A stretch of DNA of 64,000 nucleotides from Roseateles chitinivorans. Lineage in GTDB: Bacteria; Pseudomonadota; Gammaproteobacteria; Burkholderiales; Burkholderiaceae_C. This document shows, piece by piece, positions 8,058 through 16,969 of the stretch. Numbering within the stretch: position 1 is the stretch's first letter; every line of letters begins with the position of its first letter. A model generated the notes under the pieces. That model was given only the letters and a program-made list of their open reading frames with translations. It was not told where the DNA came from and searched no databases. The stretch covers positions 62,001-126,000 of the forward strand of contig NZ_PEOG01000005.1 of assembly GCF_002761755.1 (NCBI RefSeq), read 5' to 3'. A program made the translations under genes and the position numbers.

Positions 8058-9382
8058 AGATCCTCATCCAGAACGGCCGCCTGCTCGATCCCGCCTCGGG
8101 CCTGGACCAGACCGGCGATCTCGCAATCGCGTCGGGCCGCATCGTCGGCCTGGGGCAGGTCGGCGACTTCAACGCGGACCGCGTCATCGATGCCAGCGGC
8201 CTGGTGGTCGCGCCGGGCCTGGTGGACCTGGCCGCGCGACTGCGCGAGCCGGGCCACGAGCATGAAGGCATGCTGGAGAGCGAACTGGCCGCCGCGGCCG
8301 CCGGTGGCGTCACCAGCCTGGTCTGCCCGCCCGACACCGACCCGGCGCTGGACGAGCCCGGCCTGGTGGACATGCTCAAGTTCCGCGCGCGCAAGCTCAG
8401 CCGCTGCCGGCTGTTCCCACTGGGTGCGCTGACCCGCGGCCTGGAGGGCGAGGCGCTGACCGAGATGGCCGAGCTCACCGAGTCCGGCTGCGTCGGCTTC
8501 TCGCAGGCCTATCGCCCCATCCGCAACACGCTGACCGTGCAGCGGGCCATGCAGTACGCCGCGAGCTTCGGCTACACCTTGTGGCTGCATCCGCAGGATC
8601 CGTGGCTGAGCGGCGGCGTCGCGGCCAGCGGCCCGGTGGCGACGCGCCTGGGCCTGTCGGGCGAGCCGGTCGCGGCCGAGACCATCGCGCTGCACACCAT
8701 CCTGGAGCTGGTGCGCGTGACCGGCTGCCGTGTCCACCTGTGCCGCCTGAGCAGCGCCGCTGGCGTCGAGCTGGTGCGCCAGGCCAAGCGGGACGGCCTG
8801 CCGGTCACGGCGGATGTCTCGATCAACTCGCTGCACCTGAGCGACGTGGACATCGGCTACTTCAATTCCTCGATGCGGCTCACGCCGCCGCTGCGCCAGC
8901 AACGCGACCGGGCCGCGCTGCGGGCCGCGCTGGCGGACGGCACGATCGATGCGCTGGTCAGCGACCACAACCCGGTCGCGGCCGACGAGAAGACCCTGCC
9001 TTTCGCCGAGGCCACGCCCGGCGCGACCGGCCTGGAACTGCTGCTCAGCCTGGCGCTGCGCTGGGGCCAGGACGAGGGCCTGTCGCTGGCGCGGACCCTG
9101 GACACCATCACTGGCCGTCCGGTCAAGGTCCTCGGCGGCGCGCTCGGCTCGCTGGCGGCGAGCGCCGGCCGGCTGGTCGAGGGCGGCGTGGGCGACGTCG
9201 TCGTCTTCGATGCCGAGGCCAGCGGCGCGGTCACGCCGGAGCGGCTGGTCAGCCAGGGCAAGCACACGCCGTTCTCCTTCGACATCACCGGCTTCGAGCT
9301 GCCGGGCCGGGTGCGTTACACGCTGGTGGCCGGCACGGTGGCCTACGAATCGCTGGTCACCGACGTCGAGCGGACCGCCTGA
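8054..9382 (+). CDS. dihydroorotase-like protein PyrC' (probable non-catalytic ATCase partner)
   Basis: A 442-residue amidohydrolase-fold protein aligned with dihydroorotase, but the metal-binding D-x-H-x-H-x-R-E-P-G signature reads D58-L-A60-A-R62-L-R-E-P-G. Both metal-binding histidines are lost (to Ala and Arg). The later conserved TDHAPH-like segment reads SDHNPV. Known pseudo-dihydroorotases (PyrC') are required for assembly of class A ATCase rather than catalysis, and the 4 bp overlap with pyrB supports that role. A genuine pyrC would have to lie outside this window. The stop and next start overlap by one base (TGATG). Confidence 0.88.
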   Translation: MKILIQNGRLLDPASGLDQTGDLAIASGRIVGLGQVGDFNADRVIDASGLVVAPGLVDLAARLREPGHEHEGMLESELAAAAAGGVTSLVCPPDTDPALDEPGLVDMLKFRARKLSRCRLFPLGALTRGLEGEALTEMAELTESGCVGFSQAYRPIRNTLTVQRAMQYAASFGYTLWLHPQDPWLSGGVAASGPVATRLGLSGEPVAAETIALHTILELVRVTGCRVHLCRLSSAAGVELVRQAKRDGLPVTADVSINSLHLSDVDIGYFNSSMRLTPPLRQQRDRAALRAALADGTIDALVSDHNPVAADEKTLPFAEATPGATGLELLLSLALRWGQDEGLSLARTLDTITGRPVKVLGGALGSLAASAGRLVEGGVGDVVVFDAEASGAVTPERLVSQGKHTPFSFDITGFELPGRVRYTLVAGTVAYESLVTDVERTA

Positions 9383-10119
9383 TGCGCGCCCTCGTCGGCG
9401 TCTGGCGCGGGCTGCGGCTGCTGGCGCACATCGCGCACGGGGTGTTCCTCGTGCAGGTGCGCTGGTCGGGCTTCGGCCCGGCCCGGCGACAGCAGCTGGT
9501 GGGCTGGTGGTCGGCGAAGCTGCTGAGGGTCCTGGGCGTGCGGCTGGAGGCGCCCGGTGCGCAGACGCCGGCGCCGCGGCTGATCACCGCGAACCATGTC
9601 TCCTGGCTGGACATCGCGGCGATCCATGCGGTGATGCCGGAGGCGCGATTCGTCTCGAAGGCGGACATCGCGGCCTGGCCGGTGGTGGGATCGCTGGCGA
9701 CGGCGGTGGGCACGCTCTACATCGAGCGTGCCAGCAAGCGCGACGCGCTGCGCGTCGTGCACAAGACGGCCGAGGCGCTTGCCGGCGGCGAGACGGTGGC
9801 GGTTTTTCCAGAAGGCACGACTGGTGCCGGTTATCCGTTGCTGCCGCTGCACGGCAATCTGCTGCAGGCGGCGATCAGCACCCACACGCCGCTGCAGCCG
9901 GTGGTGCTGCGCTGGTACCAGCCGACGCAGGCTTACAGCGAGGCTGCGCAGTACATCGGCCAGATGACCCTGATCGAGAGCCTGTGGCGCATCCTGACGG
10001 CGAAGGATCTGGCGGTGGAAGTCCGCTCGCTGCCTGCGATGTCGACCGAGGGCCTGGACCGCCGCCACCTCGCCGAGGCCTTGGCCGACACGATGTCAAA
10101 CGCGCTTCCCAGGCCCTGA
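9382..10119 (+). CDS. 1-acyl-sn-glycerol-3-phosphate acyltransferase family (PlsC-like)
   Basis: A 245-residue membrane-associated acyltransferase with the catalytic H-x4-D box NHVSWLDI near residue 72 and the second box VFPEGTT near residue 136. Such enzymes acylate lysophosphatidic acid or other lysolipids. The N-terminal 25 residues are hydrophobic. It is the last gene of the pyr operon, starting one base inside the pyrC' stop. Other possible substrates, such as ornithine lipid or lysophospholipid, cannot be excluded. A strong hairpin lies 22 bp after the stop. Confidence 0.85.
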   Translation: MRALVGVWRGLRLLAHIAHGVFLVQVRWSGFGPARRQQLVGWWSAKLLRVLGVRLEAPGAQTPAPRLITANHVSWLDIAAIHAVMPEARFVSKADIAAWPVVGSLATAVGTLYIERASKRDALRVVHKTAEALAGGETVAVFPEGTTGAGYPLLPLHGNLLQAAISTHTPLQPVVLRWYQPTQAYSEAAQYIGQMTLIESLWRILTAKDLAVEVRSLPAMSTEGLDRRHLAEALADTMSNALPRP

Positions 10120-10141
10120 GTCCTGGGTCGTTCGGGGACGG

Positions 10142-10186
10142 CAAGGCATGGGGTTTCCGCGCTTGCCGCGGAGGCCCCATGCCTTG
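10142..10186 (+). terminator. long hairpin after the pyr operon
   Basis: A near-perfect inverted repeat of about 20 bp (arms 10142-10161 and 10167-10186) with two G-U pairs and a 5 nt loop CTTGC. It is far stronger than its surroundings but has no U-run, so it may be a Rho-assisted terminator, an RNA-stability element or an operator. The rest of the 240 bp gap to 10360 shows no gene. Confidence 0.55.
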
Positions 10187-10359
10187 GCGGCCAAGCGCGC
10201 GGCCGGCGGCAGGTGGGCGGCCTCCCCATCGATCACGGTCCCCCAGAGAGCGCCAGAGAGCCCAGGAGGAGGCAGCCCCCGCTCGCCGCAGCCCTCCAAT
10301 CGCCCACGAGCGGGAATGCCGCATGCCCTGCGGCCGCGGTTTGATGCGAGGATCCGCCG

Positions 10360-11232
10360 ATGCTGCTGTGCTTCGATGACGAACAGGACCTGGCCACGCG
10401 GCTGGCCAGGGAGCTGGGCCGCCCGATGGGCGTCATCACGCGACATCGTTTCCCGGATGGGGAGACCCGCGTGGTGCTGCCCCGGCCGTTGCCGAGCGAC
10501 ATCATCGTGCTGCGCGGGATGCAGCATCAGCCCAACGACCGCCTGGTCGAGCTGCTGATCGCGGCACCGGCCGCGCGCGGCTGGGGCGTGCGGCATCTGA
10601 TGCTGGTCGCGCCCTACCTCGCCTACATGCGGCAGGACATGGAGTTCACGCCCGGCGAGGCGGTCAGCCAGCGCCACATCGCGGCGCTGCTGTCGACCTT
10701 CTTCGATCGCGTGGTGACCGTCGATCCGCACCTGCACCGGATCGCCAGCCTGGATGAGGTGATGCCACGCGGGCGCGGCGTCGCCCTGTCGGCGGCGGCC
10801 CTCCTGGGGCGCTTCATCGCCGTGCAGGTGCCCGGCGCGGTGCTGGTCGGACCGGATGAGGAGTCGGGCCAGTGGGTCGCCGAGGCGGCGCGCGCCGGCA
10901 AGCTCGAGCATGCAGTCGGCCGCAAGGTGCGCTTCGGCGACACGCAGGTGCAGCTGGCGTTTCCCGAGCTGGACGTGCGTGGGCGCTCGGTCGTGCTGCT
11001 GGACGACATGGCCTCGACCGGCCGGACGCTGATCGGCGCGGCGCGCGAGGCGCTCGAGCGCGGCGCCGCCAGCGTGGACGTCGCGGTGACGCATGCGCTG
11101 TTCAATGGTGACGCGCTGCCGGCGCTGCGCGCGGCCGGCGTGCGTCACATCTGGAGCAGCAACGCGGTGCCGCACGAGACCAACGCGGTCTGCATCGCGG
11201 AACTGCTGGCGACCGCGCTGCGCCGCAAGTAG
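10360..11232 (+). CDS. ribose-phosphate pyrophosphokinase-like protein
   Basis: A 290-residue PRPP-synthetase fold protein. It contains HRFPDGETRV (the flag-region equivalent), YLAYMRQDMEF, VTVDPHLHR and the ribose-5-phosphate/PRPP loop VVLLDDMASTGRTL. It is shorter than housekeeping Prs (about 315 residues) and more divergent, so it is probably a second, specialised member of the family; whether it makes PRPP is untested. It stands alone, 240 bp after the pyr operon that consumes PRPP, and converges with gpmA. Confidence 0.8.
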   Translation: MLLCFDDEQDLATRLARELGRPMGVITRHRFPDGETRVVLPRPLPSDIIVLRGMQHQPNDRLVELLIAAPAARGWGVRHLMLVAPYLAYMRQDMEFTPGEAVSQRHIAALLSTFFDRVVTVDPHLHRIASLDEVMPRGRGVALSAAALLGRFIAVQVPGAVLVGPDEESGQWVAEAARAGKLEHAVGRKVRFGDTQVQLAFPELDVRGRSVVLLDDMASTGRTLIGAAREALERGAASVDVAVTHALFNGDALPALRAAGVRHIWSSNAVPHETNAVCIAELLATALRRK

Positions 11233-11251
11233 GGCGCGGCGACAGCGCGCC
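11233..11251. terminator. short hairpin between convergent genes
   Basis: GGCGCG / CGCGCC arms (6 bp) with a 7 nt loop in the 28 bp between the convergent PRPP-synthetase-like gene and gpmA. No U-run; weak terminator candidate for both strands. Confidence 0.3.
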
Positions 11252-11260
11252 GGCGAGCCC

Positions 11261-12004
11261 TCAGGCCTTGCCCTGGTTGGCCACCGCGGCCGCGGCCTTG
11301 GCGGCGGCTTCGGCGTCGCCCAGGTAATAGCTCTTGATCGGCTTGAGGTCCTTGTCCAGCTCGTAGACCAGCGGGATGCCGTTGGGAATATTCACGCCAA
11401 CGATGTCTTCGTCGGCGATGCCGTCCAAATACTTCACGAGGGCGCGGATCGAGTTGCCATGGGCCGCGATCAGCACGCGCTGGCCCGACAGAATGGCGGG
11501 CGCGATCTGTTCGTTCCAGTAGGGCAGCACGCGGGCCACGGTGTCCTTGAGGCACTCGGTCAGCGGAATGTCCGATGGCTGCAGGCCGGCATAGCGGATG
11601 TCGCCGCGCTCGCTGCGCGGGTCCGAGGCTTCCAGCGCCGGCGGCGGGGTGTCATAGCTCCGGCGCCAGATGAGCACCTGCTCGTCGCCGTACTGCTTGG
11701 CCATGTCCGCCTTGTTCAGTCCCTGAAGGCCGCCGTAATGGCGCTCGTTCAGGCGCCAGCTGTGCCGCACCGGCAGCCACTGGCGGTCCATCTGGTCCAG
11801 GCAATGCCACAGGGTCCAGATGGCGCGCTTGAGCACGGAGGTGTGGGCCACGTCGAAGTCGACGCCCGCTTCCTTCAGCAGACGGCCCGCCTGCTTGGCC
11901 TGCTCCACCCCGGTGGGCGTCAGATCCACGTCGGTCCAGCCGGTGAAGCGGTTCTCGAGATTCCAGGTCGATTCGCCATGGCGAATCAGCACGAGCTTGT
12001 ACAT
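11261..12004 (-). CDS. gpmA: 2,3-bisphosphoglycerate-dependent phosphoglycerate mutase
   Basis: A 247-residue glycolytic/gluconeogenic enzyme interconverting 3- and 2-phosphoglycerate. The phosphohistidine motif [18 protein letters not shown] is at residues 6-23 and the second His is in [16 protein letters not shown]. Length and motifs match the dPGM family closely. The C terminus carries an Ala-rich tail. Its promoter probably lies at 12053-12058, giving a leader of about 40 nt. Confidence 0.96.
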   Translation of the reverse strand: MYKLVLIRHGESTWNLENRFTGWTDVDLTPTGVEQAKQAGRLLKEAGVDFDVAHTSVLKRAIWTLWHCLDQMDRQWLPVRHSWRLNERHYGGLQGLNKADMAKQYGDEQVLIWRRSYDTPPPALEASDPRSERGDIRYAGLQPSDIPLTECLKDTVARVLPYWNEQIAPAILSGQRVLIAAHGNSIRALVKYLDGIADEDIVGVNIPNGIPLVYELDKDLKPIKSYYLGDAEAAAKAAAAVANQGKA

Positions 12005-12052
12005 GGGTCTTGGGTTTCGTGAGGTTTGGCCGGGTTCCGGCAGGCCCGGCGG

Positions 12053-12058
12053 ATTCTA
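12053..12058 (-). promoter_or_regulatory. -10 hexamer of gpmA
   Basis: TAGAAT on the minus strand, 48 bp before the gpmA start codon. No clear -35. Confidence 0.5.
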
Positions 12059-12169
12059 GAGGCAGCCCTCCAGGGCCCCCGTCTCAAGAACCCTTCCGGA
12101 CCGCCGACAACTGCTTTCGCATCGGGCGAAAGGCGTTCCACACGCCCTCGTTTGGTTCGAGAAAAGAAC

Positions 12170-12186
12170 ATGCCCACGTCGGGCAT
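12170..12186 (+). promoter_or_regulatory. small dyad in the porin-like gene leader
   Basis: ATGCCC-ACGTC-GGGCAT, a perfect 6 bp inverted repeat about 25 nt ahead of the start at 12211. It could be an operator or leader hairpin; no function can be assigned. Confidence 0.3.
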
Positions 12187-12210
12187 TCACGCTGTACAGG
12201 AGTACTTGCA

Positions 12211-13419
12211 ATGATGGTGGTGAAGAGCTTGCGACTGGCGCCGGTGGCGCTGGCGCTGCTGGCGTTCGGCGCTCAGGCGCAGGGCCAGTCGGAATCGATG
12301 TTCTCGTTCTCCGGCTTCGGCACGGTCGGCCTGACGGGCACGACCAAGAATGGCGCCGAGTACGTCATCCCGGGCCAGGTCCATGGTGCCGACAAGTCGC
12401 TGAGCGGCGAGGTCGATTCCAAGCTGGGCCTGCAGGGCACGGCCAAGTTCAATGCGCAGTTTTCCGCGACCGCGCAGGTGCTGACCAAGCAGACCGGCAA
12501 GGGCGACTGGACGCCGCAGGTCGAGTGGGCCTTCGCCAAGTGGCAGGCCACGCCGGGCCTGGCGATCCGCGCCGGCCGCATGGGCGCGCCGTTCTTCGCG
12601 GTGTCCGACTTCCGCGACGTCGGATATGCCAACACCTGGCTGCGCCCGCCGATCGACGTCTACGGCCAGGTGCCGGTGAGCCACTTCGACGGCGTCGACG
12701 TCAACTGGGCCACGCAGGTCGCCGGCAAGAGCGTCTCGCTGCAGGTCTTCGGCGGCGAAAGCGCCTCCTACGTGCGCCAGACCAAGGTCGAGCTCAAGAA
12801 GATGGTGGGCGTGAACGCCACTGTCGAGCTGGCCGACGGCCTGAACCTGCGCGTGGGCCATGCGCAGGGCAAGCTGACCGCGCACAGCGCCACGGTGCGC
12901 TCGCTGGTCGGCGCGCTGCGCCAGACGCCGTTCGCCTCGGTCGGCAACGAGATCGATCCGACCGACAAGGATGCCAGCTTCTCCGGCGTGGGCCTGAGCT
13001 ACGACGAAGGCCAGTGGGTCGTCGCCGCCGAGTACACCAAGCGCCGCAACGACTCCTTCGTGCCGGACACCACCGGCTGGTACACGACGGTCGGCTACCG
13101 CGTCGGCAAGTTCACGCCGTACGCGACGCTGTCGCAGCAGAAGACCGACAGCAGCAACGTCAACAACACGATCCCCGGCACGGTGGTCGTGGGTGGCTTG
13201 CCGCTGCGCGCCGTCGTCGACGCGGTCACCGCCGCGCAGAGCACGCCGCAGAAGACCATCGCCGTCGGTGTGCGCTGGGATGCCTGGCGCAACGTCGCGC
13301 TGAAGGCCCAGTACGACAGCATCAAGACCACCGGCGCCGGCCAGTTCTACAACGTCCAGCCGGGCTTCAACAACGAGCGCGTCGGCGTCTACAGCGTCGC
13401 CGTCGACTTCGTGTTCTGA
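12211..13419 (+). CDS. outer-membrane porin-like protein
   Basis: A 402-residue exported protein. An N-terminal signal peptide (LRLAPVALALLAFGAQAQ) is followed by MFSFSGFGTVGLTGT, alternating beta-strand patterns throughout, and a C-terminal ...SVAVDFVF strand ending in Phe, the outer-membrane-barrel signature. The central part (QVEWAFAKWQATPGLAIRAGRMG) resembles porins annotated as DcaP-like or gram-negative porins. The substrate is unknown. ATG 12211 is preceded by AGGAG; a second ATG follows immediately at 12214. The next gene, 17 bp downstream, encodes a small PstS-like protein, so the pair may be phosphate-related (inference). Confidence 0.75.
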   Translation: MMVVKSLRLAPVALALLAFGAQAQGQSESMFSFSGFGTVGLTGTTKNGAEYVIPGQVHGADKSLSGEVDSKLGLQGTAKFNAQFSATAQVLTKQTGKGDWTPQVEWAFAKWQATPGLAIRAGRMGAPFFAVSDFRDVGYANTWLRPPIDVYGQVPVSHFDGVDVNWATQVAGKSVSLQVFGGESASYVRQTKVELKKMVGVNATVELADGLNLRVGHAQGKLTAHSATVRSLVGALRQTPFASVGNEIDPTDKDASFSGVGLSYDEGQWVVAAEYTKRRNDSFVPDTTGWYTTVGYRVGKFTPYATLSQQKTDSSNVNNTIPGTVVVGGLPLRAVVDAVTAAQSTPQKTIAVGVRWDAWRNVALKAQYDSIKTTGAGQFYNVQPGFNNERVGVYSVAVDFVF

Positions 13420-13436
13420 GCGGAGCACAGACCGTC

Positions 13437-13865
13437 ATGCAGTTCAACATGATCAAGCCCCTCATCGGCGCCGCGATGCTGGTCGCCGCCGTGGCCGCGC
13501 AGGCGCAGGTCGCCGTCGTGGTCAATCCGAAGAGCCCCGTCGCGTCGATGAGCGCCGACCAGGTCGCGAGCATTTTCCTGGGCAAGTCCAACCAGCTGCC
13601 CAGCGGCGCCGCCGCGCAGGCGGTGGATCTGCCGGAAAGCGCTGCGGCGCGGGAGCACTTCTATTCGAAGGCCACCGGCAAGTCCTCGGCCCAGGTGAAG
13701 GCCGCCTGGTCGCGCCTGGTGTTCTCGGGCAAGGGCACGCCGCCCAAGGAGCTGGGCAGCTCGGCCGACGTCAAGAAGTTCGTCGCCGCCAATGCCGACG
13801 CGATCGGCTACATCGAGAAGTCGGCCGTCGACGGCTCGGTGAAGGTGGTGCTGAGCGTCGATTGA
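13437..13865 (+). CDS. small phosphate-binding (PstS-like) periplasmic protein
   Basis: A 142-residue protein with a signal peptide (residues 1-23, ending AVAAQAQ). Its body (VVVNPKSPVASMSADQVASIFLGKS ... IGYIEKSAVDGSVKVV) resembles one lobe of PBP-like phosphate-binding proteins. Full PstS proteins are over 300 residues, so this is a short family version seen in many betaproteobacteria next to porin-type genes. It is co-oriented with the porin-like gene at 17 bp and probably cotranscribed. Ligand unproven. Confidence 0.7.
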   Translation: MQFNMIKPLIGAAMLVAAVAAQAQVAVVVNPKSPVASMSADQVASIFLGKSNQLPSGAAAQAVDLPESAAAREHFYSKATGKSSAQVKAAWSRLVFSGKGTPPKELGSSADVKKFVAANADAIGYIEKSAVDGSVKVVLSVD

Positions 13866-13873
13866 CGCCGGCG

Positions 13874-13897
13874 GGCGGGCGACCGAGGCCGCCCGCC
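13874..13897 (+). terminator. hairpin after the porin/PstS-like pair
   Basis: GGCGGGCG / CGCCCGCC, 8 bp arms with an 8 nt loop, followed by only TTG. Terminator-like by position. Confidence 0.45.
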
Positions 13898-13987
13898 TTG
13901 CCGCCGTGACGGTCCGCGCAGACGGGCCGGGCGGGCGCCGTCGACCTGGGGAGGTCGTTGGAGACACAGGATGAATTGGAGTCAGGC

Positions 13988-15502
13988 ATGAACTTGAAGA
14001 CCCGTATCGCGATGCTGCCGGTGCTGGCGGCGATCGTCTTCGCGGTGGGCATCGCGGTGGTGCTGTTCTTTTCGTCGCGGACCTCGGGCGCCATCCACGC
14101 GCTGGGCGAGGCCGACTATCCGTACCTGGTGGCCACCAACCAGGTGGCCGCGCAGCTGGAGGCGCTGGGCGGGACGATCCAGTCCGCCGTCGCCGAGGGC
14201 GAGAAGAAGCGCCTGGACGAGGCTGCCGAGCGCGCCGCCGCGATGCGCAAGGTGATCGCCTCGATCAAGGCCATCCCGGGGCGCGCCGATGCCGGCGCGC
14301 GGCTGGAGAGCGGCTTCGAGGCCTATTACGCCGCCTCGGTCGAGACGGCGCAGCTGTTCCTCGGCATCAAGCAGGGCGACCAGGCGGGCGCCATTCCCAG
14401 GATGCAGGCGGCGCAGAAGGCGCTGGAGCAGATGCTGGGCGACGCCCGCGCCGATGCCAAGACGACTTTCGACGCGACGCTGGCGCGCGCGGAGCAGGGC
14501 GTCGGCTCGGGCCTGTGGGCGACGGTGCTGAGCGGCCTGATCGTGGTGGTCTGCCTGGGCGCGGGGTCGTGGCTGCTGATCGCCAGCGTGTGGCGCCAGC
14601 TCGGCGGCGAGCCCGAATATGCCCGCGACGTGATGCGCCAGATGGCCGGCGGCGACCTGTCGCAGGCCATCGTGGTGGCGCCGGGCGCCGAGTCCAGCCT
14701 GCTGGCGGCGGTGCGCGACATGTCGCAGGGGCTGTCGGCGATCGTGAGCGACGTGCGCAGCGGCACCGACTCGATGACGGTGGCCTCGCGCGAGATCGCG
14801 GCAGGCAACCAGGACCTGTCGGTGCGCACCGAGAAGCAGGCCGGCTCGCTGGAGCAGACGGCCTCCAACATGCAGCAGCTGACCGAGACCGTGCGCCAGA
14901 GCGCCGACGCGGCCAGCCAGGCGAACCAGCTGGCGGGCAGCGCCGCGACCGTCGCGAAGAAGGGCGGCGAGGTCGTGGGCCAGGTGGTCTCGACGATGGA
15001 CGAGATCAGCGCGAGCTCGCGCCGCATCGGCGACATCATCGGCGTCATCGACGGCATCGCCTTCCAGACCAACATCCTGGCGCTGAACGCCGCGGTCGAG
15101 GCCGCTCGCGCGGGCGAACAGGGGCGCGGTTTCGCGGTGGTGGCCGGAGAGGTGCGCTCGCTGGCGCAGCGCAGCGCGGAAGCGGCGCGCGAGATCAAGG
15201 CGCTGATCGGCGCGAGCGTGGCGCGGGTCGAGTCGGGCTCGCGGCTGGTGCAGGACGCCGGCGCGACGATGGAGGAGATCGTGGCCAGCGTGCAGCGGGT
15301 CTCGGACATCATCAGCGAGATCACCGCGGCGTCCGCCGAGCAGAGCCAGGGCATCGGCCATGTCAACGAGTCGGTGGTGCAACTGGACCAGATGACGCAG
15401 CAGAACGCGGCGCTGGTGGAGCAGGCGGCGGCCGCGGCCAACAGCCTGGAACAGCAGGCGCGGGCGCTGCAGGCGGCAGTCTCGACCTTCAAGCTGGCGT
15501 GA
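13988..15502 (+). CDS. methyl-accepting chemotaxis protein
   Basis: A 504-residue chemoreceptor. Membrane segments lie at about 7-28 and 175-197 and enclose a four-helix-type periplasmic domain. A HAMP region follows (about 200-255), then the MCP signalling domain with the conserved hairpin tip [36 protein letters not shown]. There is no C-terminal CheR/CheB-tethering pentapeptide; it ends STFKLA. No che genes are nearby. The ATG at 13988 is chosen over an upstream TTG (13958) because MNLKTRI directly precedes the first membrane helix. Confidence 0.92.
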   Translation: MNLKTRIAMLPVLAAIVFAVGIAVVLFFSSRTSGAIHALGEADYPYLVATNQVAAQLEALGGTIQSAVAEGEKKRLDEAAERAAAMRKVIASIKAIPGRADAGARLESGFEAYYAASVETAQLFLGIKQGDQAGAIPRMQAAQKALEQMLGDARADAKTTFDATLARAEQGVGSGLWATVLSGLIVVVCLGAGSWLLIASVWRQLGGEPEYARDVMRQMAGGDLSQAIVVAPGAESSLLAAVRDMSQGLSAIVSDVRSGTDSMTVASREIAAGNQDLSVRTEKQAGSLEQTASNMQQLTETVRQSADAASQANQLAGSAATVAKKGGEVVGQVVSTMDEISASSRRIGDIIGVIDGIAFQTNILALNAAVEAARAGEQGRGFAVVAGEVRSLAQRSAEAAREIKALIGASVARVESGSRLVQDAGATMEEIVASVQRVSDIISEITAASAEQSQGIGHVNESVVQLDQMTQQNAALVEQAAAAANSLEQQARALQAAVSTFKLA

Positions 15503-15504
15503 GC

Positions 15505-15529
15505 GCCGGGGGCTGTCGCGGCCCCCGGC
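15505..15529 (+). terminator. hairpin after the chemoreceptor gene
   Basis: Perfect 9 bp arms GCCGGGGGC / GCCCCCGGC with a 7 nt loop, 2 nt after the stop region and just upstream of the TATAAT at 15535. No U-run. Confidence 0.55.
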
Positions 15530-15534
15530 CTTCC

Positions 15535-15540
15535 TATAAT
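15535..15540 (+). promoter_or_regulatory. consensus -10 ahead of the rhodanese gene
   Basis: Exact TATAAT, 34 bp before the TTG start at 15575. No clear -35. Confidence 0.5.
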
Positions 15541-15574
15541 CCGCAGCTTTTGGATTCAACCCACGGGCCCCGCC

Positions 15575-15994
15575 TTGAAGTTCCTGATCGAAAACTGGTA
15601 TCTCGTGCTGGCCGCGCTCACCTCGGGCGGCCTGCTGCTGTGGCCGTCGCTGCGCGGCAAGTCGGGCGGCGTGGCGACCGCCGAGGCGGTGCGCCTGGTC
15701 AATCGCGAGAAGGGCGTGCTGATCGACGTCAGCGAGCCAGCCGAGTACGCGGCCGGCCATGCCAACGGCGCCCGCAACGTGCCGCTGTCGACGTTGACTG
15801 GCACTGAACTGCCGGCCAAGCAACTGCCCAGCAACAAGGCCCTGCCGGTGGTGCTGATGTGCAAGACCGGCGCACGCGCGCAGCGCGCCGCTGGCATCCT
15901 GCAGAAACAGGGCTACGCGAACGCGGTCGCGGTCCAGGGCGGTCTGGCCGCCTGGCGCGAAGCGAGTTTGCCTGTCGAGAAGTCCGCGGCCTGA
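15575..15994 (+). CDS. membrane-anchored rhodanese-like protein (TTG start)
   Basis: A 139-residue protein. One N-terminal membrane segment (ENWYLVLAALTSGGLLLW, residues 5-22) is followed by a single rhodanese domain with VLIDVSEPAEYAAGHANGA and the active-site Cys in LMCKTGARAQRAA. Such domains transfer sulfane sulfur. The only start placing the membrane helix at the N terminus (MKFLIENW) is TTG at 15575, so weak initiation is likely. It lies upstream of grxC and secB, the usual betaproteobacterial order. Confidence 0.85.
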   Translation: MKFLIENWYLVLAALTSGGLLLWPSLRGKSGGVATAEAVRLVNREKGVLIDVSEPAEYAAGHANGARNVPLSTLTGTELPAKQLPSNKALPVVLMCKTGARAQRAAGILQKQGYANAVAVQGGLAAWREASLPVEKSAA

Positions 15995-16011
15995 TCGCCC
16001 TGGCAGCCGCA

Positions 16012-16030
16012 CCGGCACCTGTTTTGCCGG
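16012..16030 (+). promoter_or_regulatory. hairpin between rhodanese gene and grxC
   Basis: CCGGCA / TGCCGG, 6 bp arms with loop CCTGTTT. Possibly an intercistronic stability or attenuation element; weak. Confidence 0.3.
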
Positions 16031-16066
16031 GACACCGGACACTCGATTCGACTTTGGAGATTGGCG

Positions 16067-16324
16067 ATGGCCGCCGTGAAGATGTATACGACCCTGGTCT
16101 GCCCGTACTGCGTGCGGGCCAAGTCCCTGCTCAAGCAGCGGGGCGTGGAGCAGATCGAGGAAGTGCGGGTGGACCTGGACCCGTCGCAGCGCGATTCGAT
16201 GATCCAGCTGACCGGGCGCCGCACCGTGCCGCAGATCTTCATCGGCGACACCCATGTCGGCGGCTGCGACGACCTGATCGCGCTGGACCAGCGCGGCGGC
16301 CTGCAACCGCTGCTTCAGGCCTGA
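16067..16324 (+). CDS. grxC: glutaredoxin 3
   Basis: An 85-residue dithiol glutaredoxin with the active site C12-P-Y-C15 in TLVCPYCVRAKSLL, the TVPQIFIG cis-proline loop and the GGCDDL glutathione-binding segment. It reduces disulfides with glutathione in the cytosol. The start at 16067 (ATG) is preferred over an in-frame TTG two codons upstream. Confidence 0.95.
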   Translation: MAAVKMYTTLVCPYCVRAKSLLKQRGVEQIEEVRVDLDPSQRDSMIQLTGRRTVPQIFIGDTHVGGCDDLIALDQRGGLQPLLQA

Positions 16325-16393
16325 GTCCCTTGCTGGGACACTGCCCCGGCCACCTCCGGAAATGACCTCACCGGGCGGTCGCGGACGCTCGGT

Positions 16394-16399
16394 CATAAT
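16394..16399 (+). promoter_or_regulatory. -10 hexamer of secB
   Basis: CATAAT, 49 bp before the chosen secB start. The expected start point falls inside the hairpin at 16401-16425. Confidence 0.45.
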
Positions 16400-16400
16400 G

Positions 16401-16431
16401 CCCGCCACGGCTCGCCGCTGGCGGGCTTTTT
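16401..16431 (+). terminator. Rho-independent terminator of grxC overlapping the secB start region
   Basis: CCCGCCA / TGGCGGG arms (7 bp, 11 nt loop) followed directly by CTTTTT, a classic intrinsic terminator. It begins 2 bp after the putative secB -10. Confidence 0.7.
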
Positions 16432-16447
16432 CATTTGGATGACCCCC

Positions 16448-16915
16448 ATGGCCGACGACAACAACGCTCCCGTGTTCCAGATCCAGCGCATGTACCTGAA
16501 GGACCTGTCGCTGGAGCAGCCCAACGCCCCGGCGATCCTGCTGGAGCAGGCCCAGCCGCAGGTCGACATCAAGCTCTCGCTGGCCGCCGAGCCGGTGGCC
16601 GAGGGCCTCTTCGAAGTCAGCGTCACCGCCACCGTCACGACCACGGTGCAGGACAAGACCCTCTTCCTGATCGAGGCCAAGCAGGCCGGCATCTTCGAGA
16701 TCCGCAACCTGCCGCAGGACCAGCTCGAAGGCATCCTGGCCATCGTCTGCCCGCAGATGATCTACCCCTACCTGCGCGCGATCGTTTCGGACGTCTGCAC
16801 CCGCGCCGGCTTCCCGCCGGTGATGCTGACGGAAGTGAACTTCCAGGCCATGTTCGAGGCCCAGCAGGCGCAACTGGCCGGCGGCCAGACCAACGGCGAA
16901 GCCGTCCCCAACTGA
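16448..16915 (+). CDS. secB: SecB protein-export chaperone
   Basis: A 155-residue cytosolic chaperone that keeps precursors unfolded and hands them to SecA. Conserved stretches: [30 protein letters not shown] and [28 protein letters not shown] 16448 gives the usual MADDN start; an upstream ATG at 16439 would add three residues (MTP). A strong terminator follows at 16933. Confidence 0.96.
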   Translation: MADDNNAPVFQIQRMYLKDLSLEQPNAPAILLEQAQPQVDIKLSLAAEPVAEGLFEVSVTATVTTTVQDKTLFLIEAKQAGIFEIRNLPQDQLEGILAIVCPQMIYPYLRAIVSDVCTRAGFPPVMLTEVNFQAMFEAQQAQLAGGQTNGEAVPN

Positions 16916-16932
16916 TCCCCGGGGCCCATGAG

Positions 16933-16969
16933 CACGCCGGCCCCGCGGACCCGTCCGCCGGCCGGCGTG
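16933..16969 (+). terminator. strong hairpin after secB
   Basis: Ten bp arms CACGCCGGCC / GGCCGGCGTG enclosing a second stem GCGGA-CCCG-TCCGC, followed by TTGCATT. A two-tier stem of about 15 bp between secB and gpsA. Confidence 0.65.
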
